Origin: an uncultured Clostridia bacterium
Lineage (GTDB): Bacteria > Bacillota > Clostridia > UMGS1810
DNA: 64,000 nucleotides
Direction of reading: 5' to 3'
Assembly (NCBI GenBank): GCA_934500875.1
Contig: CAKSTL010000005.1
Span: forward strand, 62,001-126,000
Shown: positions 16,388 through 25,203 of the stretch, one piece after another
How positions within the stretch are numbered: position 1 is the stretch's first letter
How the letters are laid out: every line of letters begins with the position of its first letter
Translations under genes and position numbers: made by a program
The notes under the pieces: generated by a model
The model's database searches: none
The model's input: only the letters and a program-made list of their open reading frames with translations
Told to the model about the DNA's origin: nothing

Positions 16388-18124
16388 TTGCCCCGGTATC
16401 CCGAGTATATTATTCAGGAAATCATTGATAAAAACGATATTGCGGACGTTGTTTCGGAGTATGTTCCGCTGAAAAAAAGCGGGTCGAATTATGTCGGTCT
16501 GTGCCCGTTTCATAACGAAAAAACACCGTCGTTTTCGGTGTCGCAGCAAAAGGGAATTTTTCATTGCTTCGGCTGCGGCGAGGGCGGCACGGTTGTAAGT
16601 TTTGTTATGAAAATGGAAAATATTACGTTTACCGAGGCAATTGCAAAGCTTGCCCAAAGGGCAGGAATTGCCCTTCCCGAAACGAATTACCGTGATTCTA
16701 AAAAAGAGGCGGCGCTGCGGGATAAAAAAGAGCTTTATTTTGAGCTTAACAAAGAGGCGGCAAACTTTTATTACAGTATGCTTTCAAAAAAAGAGGGTGC
16801 CGTTGCGGTTGCCTATTTTAAAGAAAGGGCGCTTGACGGCAAATGCGCAAAGTTTTATACGCTCGGTTATTCGCCAAACGAAAGATGTGCGCTTTTGGAT
16901 TATCTTACTCAAAAAGGATATAAGAAGGAAGATATTTTTTCTGCCGGGCTTGCCTCAAAAAACGAGTCGGGAACTTATTACGACCGTTTCAGAAACCGCA
17001 TTATGTTTCCTATTTTCAACGCAAACGATAAGGTTATAGGCTTCGGCGCACGGCGCATAACAGAAGATGTTAACCCGAAATATCTTAACACAGCCGATAC
17101 GCTTATATACAACAAAAGCAAAAACCTTTATTCGCTCAACGTTGCAAGAAGGGCAAGAAAGGGCGAGGTTATCCTGGTTGAAGGGTATATGGACGTTATA
17201 TCGGTTGTGAAAAACGGTATTCCCAACGTTGTTGCAACGCTCGGCACTGCGCTGACAAGCGACCAGGCAAAGCTTTTGAAACGCTATTTTAACGAGGTTA
17301 TAATTTGCTACGACAGCGACGACGCAGGTCTTGAAGCGAAAAAACGTGCGATTTTAATACTTCGTGATATGGATATCAAAACAAGCGTTATGACGGTTGA
17401 AGGCGCAAAAGATACTGACGAATTTTTGAAAAAATACGGGAAAGACAGGTTTTTGACGCTGATAAACAAAAGAAAATCCGACATTTTGTATTTGATGGAT
17501 ATTTTTGGGGCAAGATATGAACTGCAAATAAACGTTGAGGACAGAATAAGCTATGTTTCCGACCTTTTGCCGTATCTTGCAAAAGTCAAAAACGAGGTTG
17601 AGCTTGATATTTATGTTGAAGAAATTGCAAAGCGTGCAAAAACGGGCGTTCAGGCAATATATGCAAGCCTCGGAAGAACACGCAGCGCAAAGAATACAAA
17701 CGGCGCAAAAAGCCCCGATATTCTTCCGTATGCAGGGGCGATTGTGTCGGACAGGCTGGATAAAACAAGAGAGCTTCTTTTGTCTGTCCTTGCAGAAAAT
17801 ATGAGCATTGCACAGCGGCTTGCCGGTACTTTGGATATAAGCCTTTTTGAAAAGGAAATCCACAAGAAACTTTTTAAAATTATTATGGATAAGGCTGAGG
17901 ATAACCAAAAAATCGAGGCGGGGGACGTTATGACCCTATTTGACGAGGATGAAGTCGGCACAGTTACAAAAATTCTTGCAATAGACGCAATGTGCGACGA
18001 CAAAATGCGTGCGGCGCACGATTATGCCGAGGCGGTAAGAGAAGAAATGCGCAAGGCGAAAATACAAAAACTTTTGCAGAGCGGCGATGTTAACGCTTTG
18101 AACGAGTTTTTGAAAAATAAATAA
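16388..18124 (+). CDS. dnaG: DNA primase
   Basis: 578 residues. DnaG makes RNA primers at the fork. Domains: N-terminal CHC2 zinc finger (CPFHNEKTPSFSV... HCFGCGEGG, about 38-65), the central primase core, and Toprim (ILVEGYMDV near 260 and IICYDSDDAG near 305) with catalytic Glu and Asp residues, then a C-terminal helical DnaB-binding region. The start is TTG 16388: an in-frame stop lies nine bases upstream, and the protein begins as expected (PRYPEYIIQEIIDKNDI). The ribosome site (GGTGATGG) is weak. It precedes rpoD by 32 bp. Confidence 0.97.
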   Translation: MPRYPEYIIQEIIDKNDIADVVSEYVPLKKSGSNYVGLCPFHNEKTPSFSVSQQKGIFHCFGCGEGGTVVSFVMKMENITFTEAIAKLAQRAGIALPETNYRDSKKEAALRDKKELYFELNKEAANFYYSMLSKKEGAVAVAYFKERALDGKCAKFYTLGYSPNERCALLDYLTQKGYKKEDIFSAGLASKNESGTYYDRFRNRIMFPIFNANDKVIGFGARRITEDVNPKYLNTADTLIYNKSKNLYSLNVARRARKGEVILVEGYMDVISVVKNGIPNVVATLGTALTSDQAKLLKRYFNEVIICYDSDDAGLEAKKRAILILRDMDIKTSVMTVEGAKDTDEFLKKYGKDRFLTLINKRKSDILYLMDIFGARYELQINVEDRISYVSDLLPYLAKVKNEVELDIYVEEIAKRAKTGVQAIYASLGRTRSAKNTNGAKSPDILPYAGAIVSDRLDKTRELLLSVLAENMSIAQRLAGTLDISLFEKEIHKKLFKIIMDKAEDNQKIEAGDVMTLFDEDEVGTVTKILAIDAMCDDKMRAAHDYAEAVREEMRKAKIQKLLQSGDVNALNEFLKNK

Positions 18125-18156
18125 TTTTTACTTATGAAAGGAGGAGCAGGCAGAAT

Positions 18157-19269
18157 ATGGCTGAAGAAAAAAACACCGTCAAGGGCAAAGAAAACCGAAG
18201 TGTTGCCGACAAAAAAGCGATTATTAAAACGCTTATCGCAATCGGTCAGAAAAAAGGGGTTTTGTCCTATAAGGAAGTTATGGATGCTCTTTCCGAGATT
18301 GATTTAGATGTAAAGCAGATTGAAAAAATCTACGAAACTTTGGAACACTTGGGTATTGAGCTTGTTGAGGATTTGGACAGAGAGCTTGCTGAAATTCAAA
18401 CAAATGAGGAGGAAATTGACCTTTCGATTCCCGAGGGTGTGGGTCTTGACGATCCTGTAAGAATGTATCTTAAAGAAATTGGAAAAGTTCCGCTGCTTAC
18501 CGGCGACGAGGAAATAGAGCTTGCCGAAAGAATGCACAACGGCGACGAGGCGGCAAAAAAACGTCTTTCCGAGGCGAATTTAAGGCTTGTTGTAAGCATT
18601 GCAAAACGCTATGTCGGCAGGGGGATGCTTTTTCTCGACCTTATCCAGGAGGGCAATCTGGGTCTTATCAAGGCCGTTGAAAAATTTGACTATACAAAAG
18701 GCTATAAATTCAGCACATATGCAACCTGGTGGATAAGACAAGCAATTACAAGGGCAATTGCCGACCAGGCAAGAACGATAAGAATTCCCGTCCATATGGT
18801 GGAAACAATAAATAAGCTTATCAGAGTGTCACGTCAGCTTTTGCAGGAGCTTGGCAGAGAGCCGCACGTGGACGAAATTGCAAACGCTATGGGCGTGAGC
18901 GAGGACAGGGTGCGTGAAATTATGAAAATCGCACAGGAGCCTGTGTCGCTTGAAACGCCTATCGGCGAAGAAGAGGACAGTATTCTGGGAGATTTTATTC
19001 CCGATAACGACGCACCCGCACCGTCAGATATGGCGGCGTTTATGCTCTTGAAAGAACAGCTTATGAACGTTCTTGAAACTCTTACCCCACGTGAGGAAAA
19101 GGTGCTGAGGCTGCGTTTCGGTCTTGACGACGGAAGGGCAAGAACGCTTGAAGAAGTGGGAAAAGAATTTAACGTTACAAGAGAGAGAATCCGTCAGATT
19201 GAGGCAAAGGCTTTGCGTAAGCTGCGCCATCCGAGCAGAAGCAAAAAACTTAAGGATTTTCTTGAGTAA
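18157..19269 (+). CDS. rpoD: RNA polymerase sigma factor SigA (RpoD)
   Basis: 370 residues, the housekeeping sigma-70. Region 1.2 begins near 90 (DDPVRMYLKEIG), region 2 has LRLVVSIAKRYVGRGM and KFSTYATWWIRQAITRAI (2.3-2.4, -10 recognition), and region 4 ends with EVGKEFNVTRERIRQIEAKA (4.2, -35 recognition). A short 1.1-like N-terminus is present. A strong AAAGGAGG site and a downstream terminator frame it as the last gene of dgt-dnaG-rpoD. Confidence 0.98.
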   Translation: MAEEKNTVKGKENRSVADKKAIIKTLIAIGQKKGVLSYKEVMDALSEIDLDVKQIEKIYETLEHLGIELVEDLDRELAEIQTNEEEIDLSIPEGVGLDDPVRMYLKEIGKVPLLTGDEEIELAERMHNGDEAAKKRLSEANLRLVVSIAKRYVGRGMLFLDLIQEGNLGLIKAVEKFDYTKGYKFSTYATWWIRQAITRAIADQARTIRIPVHMVETINKLIRVSRQLLQELGREPHVDEIANAMGVSEDRVREIMKIAQEPVSLETPIGEEEDSILGDFIPDNDAPAPSDMAAFMLLKEQLMNVLETLTPREEKVLRLRFGLDDGRARTLEEVGKEFNVTRERIRQIEAKALRKLRHPSRSKKLKDFLE

Positions 19270-19290
19270 AATTAATATCAAAACAAAATT

Positions 19291-19327
19291 AAAAGCAAGC
19301 GGAGCTTTATGTTCCGCTTGCTTTTTT
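19291..19327 (+). terminator. Terminator of rpoD
   Basis: AAAAGCAAGCGGA pairs with TCCGCTTGCTTTTTT, 9-nt loop, 21 bp past the stop. Confidence 0.93.
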
Positions 19328-19385
19328 AGTCATTACGAAATCAAACCTCTAATGCCTGTCAAAATCCGAAAACCGCTTTTCTTGT

Positions 19386-20021
19386 TTAATCGGAGTTTTG
19401 ACGGTCTAACTTATACGACAGCAGCATAAGACTGTCCGAAAGATGGACGTTTTCAATCACAACGTTTTCCTGTTCGTCAAGCTCGGTGTACGAAAAATTC
19501 CAGATTGCCTTAATTCCGAGCGAAATAAGGTTTTGCGCAACCGATTTTACCGACGTTTGCGGCACGGTAAGAATTGCAATGTCGGGATGATGCTCTTTTA
19601 TAAAATCCGCAATACCGTCATAGTCCGACACCGTTATGTCGCTTATTTTTTTGCCGACCTTCGACTTGTCGTTATCAAAAACGCCTGTGAGCGTAAAACC
19701 TCTTTTTTTGAAATTTGTGTGGTTTGCCAGTGCGTGACCCAAAAATCCCGCACCGACAATAATTGTTGTTCTTCCTGAATATAAGCCCAAAATCGTGCCG
19801 ATTTCACGGTGCAGCATTTCAACGTTATATCCGTATCCCTGCTGACCGAAACCGCCGAAAAAGTTAAAATCCTGCCTTATCTGCGAGGCGGTAACACCCA
19901 TTTTGCGGCTCAGTTCGCTTGATGATATTCTGAAAATCTGTTTTTTCATAAGGTCGTCAAGATATCTGTAATATCTCGGCAGTCTGCGTGCAACCACGTC
20001 GGGAACTTTCTTATCCTTCAC
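19386..20021 (-). CDS. rex: Redox-sensing transcriptional repressor Rex
   Basis: 211 residues. Rex senses the NADH/NAD ratio and represses fermentation and respiration genes when NADH is low. The N-terminal winged helix (RRLPRYYRYLDDL... MGVTASQIRQDFNFFGGFGQQGYGY) is followed by a Rossmann fold with VGAGFLGHALANH and FDNDKSKVG. The start is the GTG at 20021, with GGAGGTG just upstream; a longer open frame before it is not needed. It is the last gene of acn-icd-rex (29 bp after icd), a placement that suggests redox control of the citrate-to-oxoglutarate branch. Confidence 0.94.
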   Translation of the reverse strand: MKDKKVPDVVARRLPRYYRYLDDLMKKQIFRISSSELSRKMGVTASQIRQDFNFFGGFGQQGYGYNVEMLHREIGTILGLYSGRTTIIVGAGFLGHALANHTNFKKRGFTLTGVFDNDKSKVGKKISDITVSDYDGIADFIKEHHPDIAILTVPQTSVKSVAQNLISLGIKAIWNFSYTELDEQENVVIENVHLSDSLMLLSYKLDRQNSD

Positions 20022-20050
20022 CTTAACACCTCCGAAGGGCTTTGAAATTT

Positions 20051-21211
20051 TTACAGTTTTTCTATCGTTTCCATAACATAAGCTGCAAATTCTTTTGCCG
20101 TTGCGCCTTCCTTTGTGCCGGTAACAACAACCTTTTTCTCCTTGTCTGCGCATATGGTAAGCGCCTCGCCGAGAAGGTGCGCCTGTTTTGCAAAACCAAT
20201 GTGCATAAGCAGCATTTCGGTTGCTTTAAGTATGCTGGAGGGATTTGCATATTCTGCAATGCCTTCCTCAACCATACGGGGCGCCGAACCGTGGATTGCC
20301 TCAAACATAGCGTATTTTTTGCCGAGGTTTGAGCTTCCGGCAGTGCCCACGCCGCCCTGAATCTGAGCCGCTTCGTCGGTTATTATGTCACCGTAGAGAT
20401 TCGGCAGAACAAACACCTCAAACGAGCTTCTTATATCCTCGTTGATAAGGTTTGCCGTCATAATGTCAACATACCACGAATCGAGCGTGATACCGGGGTA
20501 ATCCTTTGCAACCTCTTTGCAGATATCCAAAAATTTTCCGTCTGTGGTTTTTATGATATTTGCCTTTGTAACGGCAGAAACACGCTTCTTGCCGTTGTTT
20601 TTTGCAAATTCAAACGCCGCTCTTGCAATTCTTTCGCAGCCGCCGGTTGTATGTATGCAAAAATCCACCGCAAGGTCGTCGGTAACGTTTATGCCTTGCG
20701 AGCCGACAGCGTATGAGCCTTCGGTGTTCTCTCTGAAAAACGTCCAGTCAATGCCTTTTTCGGGCACTTTTACCGGTCTTACGTTTGCAAAAAGGTCAAG
20801 CTCACGGCGCATTGTAACGTTTGCGCTCTCAAGATTAGGCAAGCCGTCGCCCTTGCTCGGTGTGGTTGTGGGGCCTTTTAAAAGCACGTTGCATTTTTTA
20901 ATTTCTTCCATAACGTCGTCGGGAATGGATTTTAACTGCTTTACACGGTTTTCAATTGTAAGACCTTCAATTTTTTTAAGCTCAATCCTGCCGCTTTTTA
21001 TCTCGTCCTTAAGAAGGAATTTTAAAATGTTTTCCGCCTCGCTGAGGATAATCGGACCTATTCCGTCGCCCGGAATTATGCCGATAACAATTTTGTCAAG
21101 TGCCGAAAAATCGGTAAATTCTTCGCCCTCGCCAAGCCTTTGCGCACGCTCAATCTGCTTTTTTAAAAGCTGTGCAAATTTTTCTGTCGCCTGATTAATA
21201 TAATCGTTCAT
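20051..21211 (-). CDS. icd: Isocitrate dehydrogenase (isocitrate/isopropylmalate dehydrogenase family)
   Basis: 386 residues. It oxidatively decarboxylates isocitrate to 2-oxoglutarate. Visible: GIIPGDGIGP near 44, substrate-binding FRENTEGSYAVGS, the KANI lysine region (VTKANIIKTTDG), DIMTANLI with a metal-binding Asp, the NLYGDIITDEAAQ motif and EAIHGSAP for the nucleotide. Family members also include isopropylmalate and tartrate dehydrogenases; the aconitase 15 bp upstream makes isocitrate the likely substrate. NAD versus NADP use is not decided here. It has an extended N-terminus (~40 aa) before the fold. Confidence 0.9.
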   Translation of the reverse strand: MNDYINQATEKFAQLLKKQIERAQRLGEGEEFTDFSALDKIVIGIIPGDGIGPIILSEAENILKFLLKDEIKSGRIELKKIEGLTIENRVKQLKSIPDDVMEEIKKCNVLLKGPTTTPSKGDGLPNLESANVTMRRELDLFANVRPVKVPEKGIDWTFFRENTEGSYAVGSQGINVTDDLAVDFCIHTTGGCERIARAAFEFAKNNGKKRVSAVTKANIIKTTDGKFLDICKEVAKDYPGITLDSWYVDIMTANLINEDIRSSFEVFVLPNLYGDIITDEAAQIQGGVGTAGSSNLGKKYAMFEAIHGSAPRMVEEGIAEYANPSSILKATEMLLMHIGFAKQAHLLGEALTICADKEKKVVVTGTKEGATAKEFAAYVMETIEKL

Positions 21212-21226
21212 ATCTCTCTCCCGTCT

Positions 21227-23149
21227 TTATTTTGACATCTCTTTTGTATAGTTTAACAGTCCGCCAAGAAGCATCATATCTCTCTGACGGTCGGACAGCG
21301 TGAAGTTAACTTTAAATTCAGTGCCTTTTGTAATGTTTTTAACAATAAGCGAGCTGTCGTTTTTAACGCTTTCGATTGCGTTTTCAATCACAAGTTCGTC
21401 CATTGCGCCGATACTGTCGTAGTCTGCCTCGTTATCGAACGTAAGGGGCAAAATTCCCGAATTTATAAGGTTTGCCATATGAATACGCGCAAACGATTTT
21501 GCAATAACGCCCTTTATGCCGAGATACAAAGGCGCAAGCGCTGCGTGTTCTCTTGACGAACCCTGACCGTAGTTTGAACCTGCGATAATAAATCCGCCGC
21601 CGTTTTCTTTTGCACGCTCCGAGAATTTATCGTCGCACGGAGCAAGGCAGAAGTTTGAAAGATACGGTATGTTTGAACGGAACGGCAAAAGCTTTGCGTT
21701 GGACGGCATAATGTGGTCGGTCGTGATGTTGTCCTCAACCTTTATAAGAGCCTTGCCCGATACAGTGTTTTCAAGCTTTTTGTTTATGGGAAATTCCTTT
21801 ATGTTCGGACCCCGCACTACTTCGACGTCATTGTTTTCGGGCGCCGGTTCAACAACCATATTGTCGTTTATAAGAAATTTTTCGGGCATTTGTATTTCGT
21901 TTGAAATATCAAGTTCGGTCGGGTCGGAAAGATATCCGTTAATTGCCGAAAGCGCCGCAGTTTCGGGGCTTACAAGGTAAACCTTTGCGGATTTTGTGCC
22001 GCTTCTGCCTTCAAAGTTTCTGTTGAATGTTCTAAGCGATACAGCGTCCGTCTTGGGCGACTGACCCATACCGATACACGGACCGCACGCAGTTTCCAAA
22101 ATTCTTGCGCCGGCTGCAATCATATCTGCAAGAGCGCCGTTTTGCGAAAGCATATTGAGCACCTGACGTGAACCCGGAGATATAACAAGGCTTACGTCCT
22201 CGGCAACGGTTTTTCCTTTTAAGATTTTTGCAACCTTCATCATATCCATATAAGACGAGTTTGTGCAGCTTCCGATTGCCACTTGGTCAACCTTGATTTT
22301 GCCGATATTTTTAACGCTGTCAACAAGGTCGGGCATATGCGGTTTTGCCGCAAGCGGAACAAGTTTTGACAAATCTATCGTAAGCTCTTCGTCATACTGT
22401 GCGTCATCATCGGGAAGAATGTACGAAAAATCGTCCTCTCTGTCCTGCGCCTTAAGAAACGCTTTTGTAATGTCGTCGCTCGGGAAAACGGAGGTTGTTG
22501 CGCCAAGTTCCGCACCCATATTTGTGATTGTTGCCCTTTCGGGAACGGATAAGGTTTTAACGCCTTCGCCCGAATATTCTATAACCTTGCCCACGCCGCC
22601 TTTAACGGTTAAAATACGAAGGACCTCCAAAATAATGTCCTTTGCGGCAACCCAGGGCTTTAATTTTCCTGTAAGATTAACCCTTACAACCTTGGGCATT
22701 GTAATATAATATGCGCCGCCGCCCATTGCAACCGCAACGTCAAGACCGCCTGCGCCGATTGCAAGCATACCTATGCCGCCGCCCGTGGGGGTGTGGCTGT
22801 CCGAGCCGAGAAGGGTCTGACCGGGAATACCGAAACGTTCAAGATGCACCTGATGGCAAATTCCGTTTCCGGGACGTGAAAAGTAAATTCCGTGTTTTTT
22901 TGTAACGGTTTGAATATACTTGTGGTCGTCCGCATTTTCAAAGCCCGACTGAAGCGTGTTGTGGTCGATATAAGCAACCGAGCGCTTTGTTTTAACCCTC
23001 GGAATACCTATTGCCTCAAACTCAAGATACGCCATTGTTCCGGTTGAATCCTGCGTAAGCGTCTGGTCAATTTTAATTGCAATTTCTTCGCCTGCGGTCA
23101 TATTGCCCGAAACAAGGTGGCTTTTTATAATTTTTTGTGTAATGTTCAA
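21227..23149 (-). CDS. acn: Aconitate hydratase
   Basis: About 640 residues, the shorter aconitase type common in Clostridia. It converts citrate to isocitrate with a 4Fe-4S cluster. The cluster cysteines are in GSCTNSS and ACGPCIGMG; LLGSDSHTPTGGG and the swivel-domain GSNYGQGSSREHAALAP are also present. The likely start is TTG 23149, because GAAGGGA lies eight bases before it; an ATG at 23158 abuts that site. First gene of acn-icd-rex, read from a TTGACA-17-TAAAAT promoter. Citrate synthase is not in the window. The pathway probably feeds glutamate synthesis. Confidence 0.94.
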   Translation of the reverse strand: MNITQKIIKSHLVSGNMTAGEEIAIKIDQTLTQDSTGTMAYLEFEAIGIPRVKTKRSVAYIDHNTLQSGFENADDHKYIQTVTKKHGIYFSRPGNGICHQVHLERFGIPGQTLLGSDSHTPTGGGIGMLAIGAGGLDVAVAMGGGAYYITMPKVVRVNLTGKLKPWVAAKDIILEVLRILTVKGGVGKVIEYSGEGVKTLSVPERATITNMGAELGATTSVFPSDDITKAFLKAQDREDDFSYILPDDDAQYDEELTIDLSKLVPLAAKPHMPDLVDSVKNIGKIKVDQVAIGSCTNSSYMDMMKVAKILKGKTVAEDVSLVISPGSRQVLNMLSQNGALADMIAAGARILETACGPCIGMGQSPKTDAVSLRTFNRNFEGRSGTKSAKVYLVSPETAALSAINGYLSDPTELDISNEIQMPEKFLINDNMVVEPAPENNDVEVVRGPNIKEFPINKKLENTVSGKALIKVEDNITTDHIMPSNAKLLPFRSNIPYLSNFCLAPCDDKFSERAKENGGGFIIAGSNYGQGSSREHAALAPLYLGIKGVIAKSFARIHMANLINSGILPLTFDNEADYDSIGAMDELVIENAIESVKNDSSLIVKNITKGTEFKVNFTLSDRQRDMMLLGGLLNYTKEMSK

Positions 23150-23210
23150 AAAAATCATTCCCTTCGTCAGTATTGTAAATTTTTGGGTTTTCAGCCTTTA
23201 TGATAATTAT

Positions 23211-23239
23211 ATTTTATAAAAATATACAGCCTGTGTCAA
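23211..23239 (-). promoter_or_regulatory. Promoter of acn-icd-rex
   Basis: Minus strand TTGACA (23239-23234), 17-bp spacer, TAAAAT (23216-23211). It begins about 20 bp after the end of the MATE gene. Confidence 0.8.
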
Positions 23240-23259
23240 TGTGCGCTTTACACATAAGT

Positions 23260-24615
23260 TTACATAACTTTGATTTGTTTTTTATACACTTTAATATACA
23301 TAAATATGCAGAATACGAGCGAAACCGACTCGGCAATCGGAAAAGCGAACCAGACGTTTGTTACGCCGAACCCGGACAAAAACTTTGCAACGGGCAAAAT
23401 CAGCACAATCTGCCGCAGAAACGACACTGTAAGCGAGTAAACCCCTTTGCCGGTTGCCTGGAAAAACGTACCGAATATTATGCCTATCGCAGCAGGCACA
23501 AAGTTTAACGATATAATCCTTAAAGCCGGAATACCGATTTCGAGCATATCGGGCTTTGCGTTGAAAATCAAAAGCAATTGTTTCGGAAAAATGGAGAAAA
23601 CAGCCATTCCCAAAGCCATAATGACCGCCGCAATGGCAGTGCCTTTTTTAACTGCGTCAACAAGGCGCCTTCTGTTTCGTGCGCCGTAGTTGTAGCCCAT
23701 AATGGGCATAACCCCCTGTGTAAGACCGAAAACAGGCATAAACACAAACGATTGCAGCTTGTAATACACTCCCAGCACCGTAACGGCGGTAGGGGTAAGC
23801 ACGATAAGAATTTTATTGAGCAGGGTAATAAGCACCGACGCTATGCTCTGCATAACGATAGACGGTATTCCCACAATGTAAATATCCTTTATCGTTTTTG
23901 CACGGAATTTAAAGTTTTTAAGCGAAAATTTCACGTGAAAATCTTTTTTGTGCGCAATATAAACTGCATAAAACATTGATACAATCTGCCCCATAACGGT
24001 TGCGATTGCTGCGCCGGCAACGCCCATGGGCGGAATAAAGCCTGCACCGAAAATAAAAATCGGGTCGAAAATAAGGTTTATAACAGCGCCGATAAGCTGA
24101 AAAATCATAGGATAGAGCATATTGCCCGTAGCCTGTATGGATTTTTCAATGTTCACCTCTATAAACACGCCGAACGAGAAAACCATAACAATCCACATAT
24201 AGTCGTTTCCCCAGTTTATGATGTTTTGCGAAACGTTTTCGGCGCCCTTTGCCATAGAGGCAATGAACGGCTTTGTAAAAAACAGCCCTATAAGCGCAAA
24301 AACAACCCACGTTATAAACGCCAGAACAATTCCGTGGTTTGCTGCGTGCGAGGCTTCGTCATATTCTTTTTCGCCCAGTCTTCTTGAAATAAGCGAGTTT
24401 ACGCCGACTCCCGTGCCGACGGCGAACGATATAATAAGCATTTGCATTGGATACACCAGCGACACCGCCGTAAGAGCGTCCTCGCCGATAAGTGATACGA
24501 ATATACTGTCCACAATATTATACAGTGCCTGAATCAGCATTGAAAACATTGCCGGCAGCGACATTGAAAAAATAAGCTTGGTCATAGGCATTGTGCCCAT
24601 TTTGTTTTCTGACAT
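23260..24615 (-). CDS. MATE-family multidrug/organic cation exporter
   Basis: 451 residues with about twelve hydrophobic segments in two homologous halves. The N-terminal GTMPMTKLIFSMSLPAMFSM and ALYNIVDSIFVSLIGEDALT are characteristic of Clostridial MATE (NorM/MepA-like) proteins, which expel drugs or metabolites in exchange for Na+ or H+. It has its own strong promoter (24654-24682). No regulator adjoins it. The substrate is unknown. Confidence 0.93.
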   Translation of the reverse strand: MSENKMGTMPMTKLIFSMSLPAMFSMLIQALYNIVDSIFVSLIGEDALTAVSLVYPMQMLIISFAVGTGVGVNSLISRRLGEKEYDEASHAANHGIVLAFITWVVFALIGLFFTKPFIASMAKGAENVSQNIINWGNDYMWIVMVFSFGVFIEVNIEKSIQATGNMLYPMIFQLIGAVINLIFDPIFIFGAGFIPPMGVAGAAIATVMGQIVSMFYAVYIAHKKDFHVKFSLKNFKFRAKTIKDIYIVGIPSIVMQSIASVLITLLNKILIVLTPTAVTVLGVYYKLQSFVFMPVFGLTQGVMPIMGYNYGARNRRRLVDAVKKGTAIAAVIMALGMAVFSIFPKQLLLIFNAKPDMLEIGIPALRIISLNFVPAAIGIIFGTFFQATGKGVYSLTVSFLRQIVLILPVAKFLSGFGVTNVWFAFPIAESVSLVFCIFMYIKVYKKQIKVM

Positions 24616-24653
24616 TTCTTTTGTAAAATCCTTTCAGTTAGCGCTATCATATT

Positions 24654-24682
24654 ATTTTATCATAAATTTAAAATGCTGTCAA
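24654..24682 (-). promoter_or_regulatory. Promoter of the MATE gene
   Basis: Minus strand TTGACA (24682-24677), 17-bp spacer, TAAAAT (24659-24654), 39 bp before the start. Confidence 0.82.
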
Positions 24683-24699
24683 ACAAGAATTTTAATTAA

Positions 24700-24794
24700 A
24701 AAAAGACTGCCTTTAGCCGCTCCTCGATAAGAAGGCAATGCTTACTTATCGAGGAGCGGCTTTAAAAAATATTTTTATAAGACAGTCCTTTTTT
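24700..24794 (-). terminator. Terminator of the small membrane protein, interrupted by a mini-MITE
   Basis: The outer arms AAAAAGACTG (24700-24709) and CAGTCCTTTTTT (24783-24794) can pair with one bulged base. Between them lies the 47-bp mini-element at 24715-24761. Read leftward, the structure ends in about seven T, 6 bp after the gene at 24800 starts its 3' flank. Confidence 0.7.
24715..24761. mobile_element. Mini copy of the MITE-like family (fused inverted repeats)
   Basis: AGCCGCTCCTCGATAAG (24715-24731) and CTTATCGAGGAGCGGCT (24745-24761) form a perfect 17-bp inverted repeat. The arms match the ends of copy 2 (43658-43938: GATAAG...GCATTG, AGCCGCTTCTCGATAAG). The 13-bp centre (AAGGCAATGCTTA) corresponds to both repeat inner ends meeting, so the whole interior is missing. 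Confidence 0.75.
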
Positions 24795-24799
24795 AAATT

Positions 24800-25045
24800 T
24801 TAAAGATATGCGGCGTTCGACTTTAATTCCCTGTTTTTCATCCTCGTATAAATGCGCCTTTTCGCAAGCCTTTTGGCAAAGGCGAACGCTCTTTTTAAAA
24901 ACGCACCCGAAACAATAAGCTTCAGTGCAAAAACAAGCTGCGACGCCGTCTGCGCTATGCTTATCGTCTCCGAGTCGGACGCACCTGCCGTGCCGATTAT
25001 GAGTATTATGCCTGCAACAATTAAAAGATTGAAAATGTTTTTCAT
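24800..25045 (-). CDS. Small two-segment membrane protein
   Basis: 81 residues. There are two hydrophobic segments (about 5-21 and 30-50, the first holding LLIVAGIILIIGTAGASDS) and a basic cytoplasmic tail (KRLAKRRIYTRMKNRELK). AAAGGAAG lies 8 bp before the ATG. It diverges from mutS2. I recall similar short proteins of unknown role in Firmicutes but cannot name a family. The opposite-strand frame over it has no ribosome site. Confidence 0.62.
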   Translation of the reverse strand: MKNIFNLLIVAGIILIIGTAGASDSETISIAQTASQLVFALKLIVSGAFLKRAFAFAKRLAKRRIYTRMKNRELKSNAAYL

Positions 25046-25121
25046 TGTGATTACTTCCTTTCTTTATCTTATGGCACCATTATAAAATACTAACTGTCCC
25101 AAAAAACGGACAATAAAACGT

Positions 25122-25150
25122 TTGCATATTTTTATATTTTGTGATACAAT
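25122..25150 (+). promoter_or_regulatory. mutS2 promoter
   Basis: TTGCAT, 17-bp spacer, TACAAT; 53 bp before the mutS2 start. Confidence 0.75.
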
Positions 25151-25203
25151 ACTGTAGAATAAAATTTTTTAATTTTTTTATTGCAAATCCGGAGGCTTTA
25201 TAT

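Noticed and set aside
16007..16657. 216-codon minus-strand frame across the dgt-dnaG junction
   Set aside because: It covers confirmed coding sequence of both genes on the other strand, with shadow-type composition.
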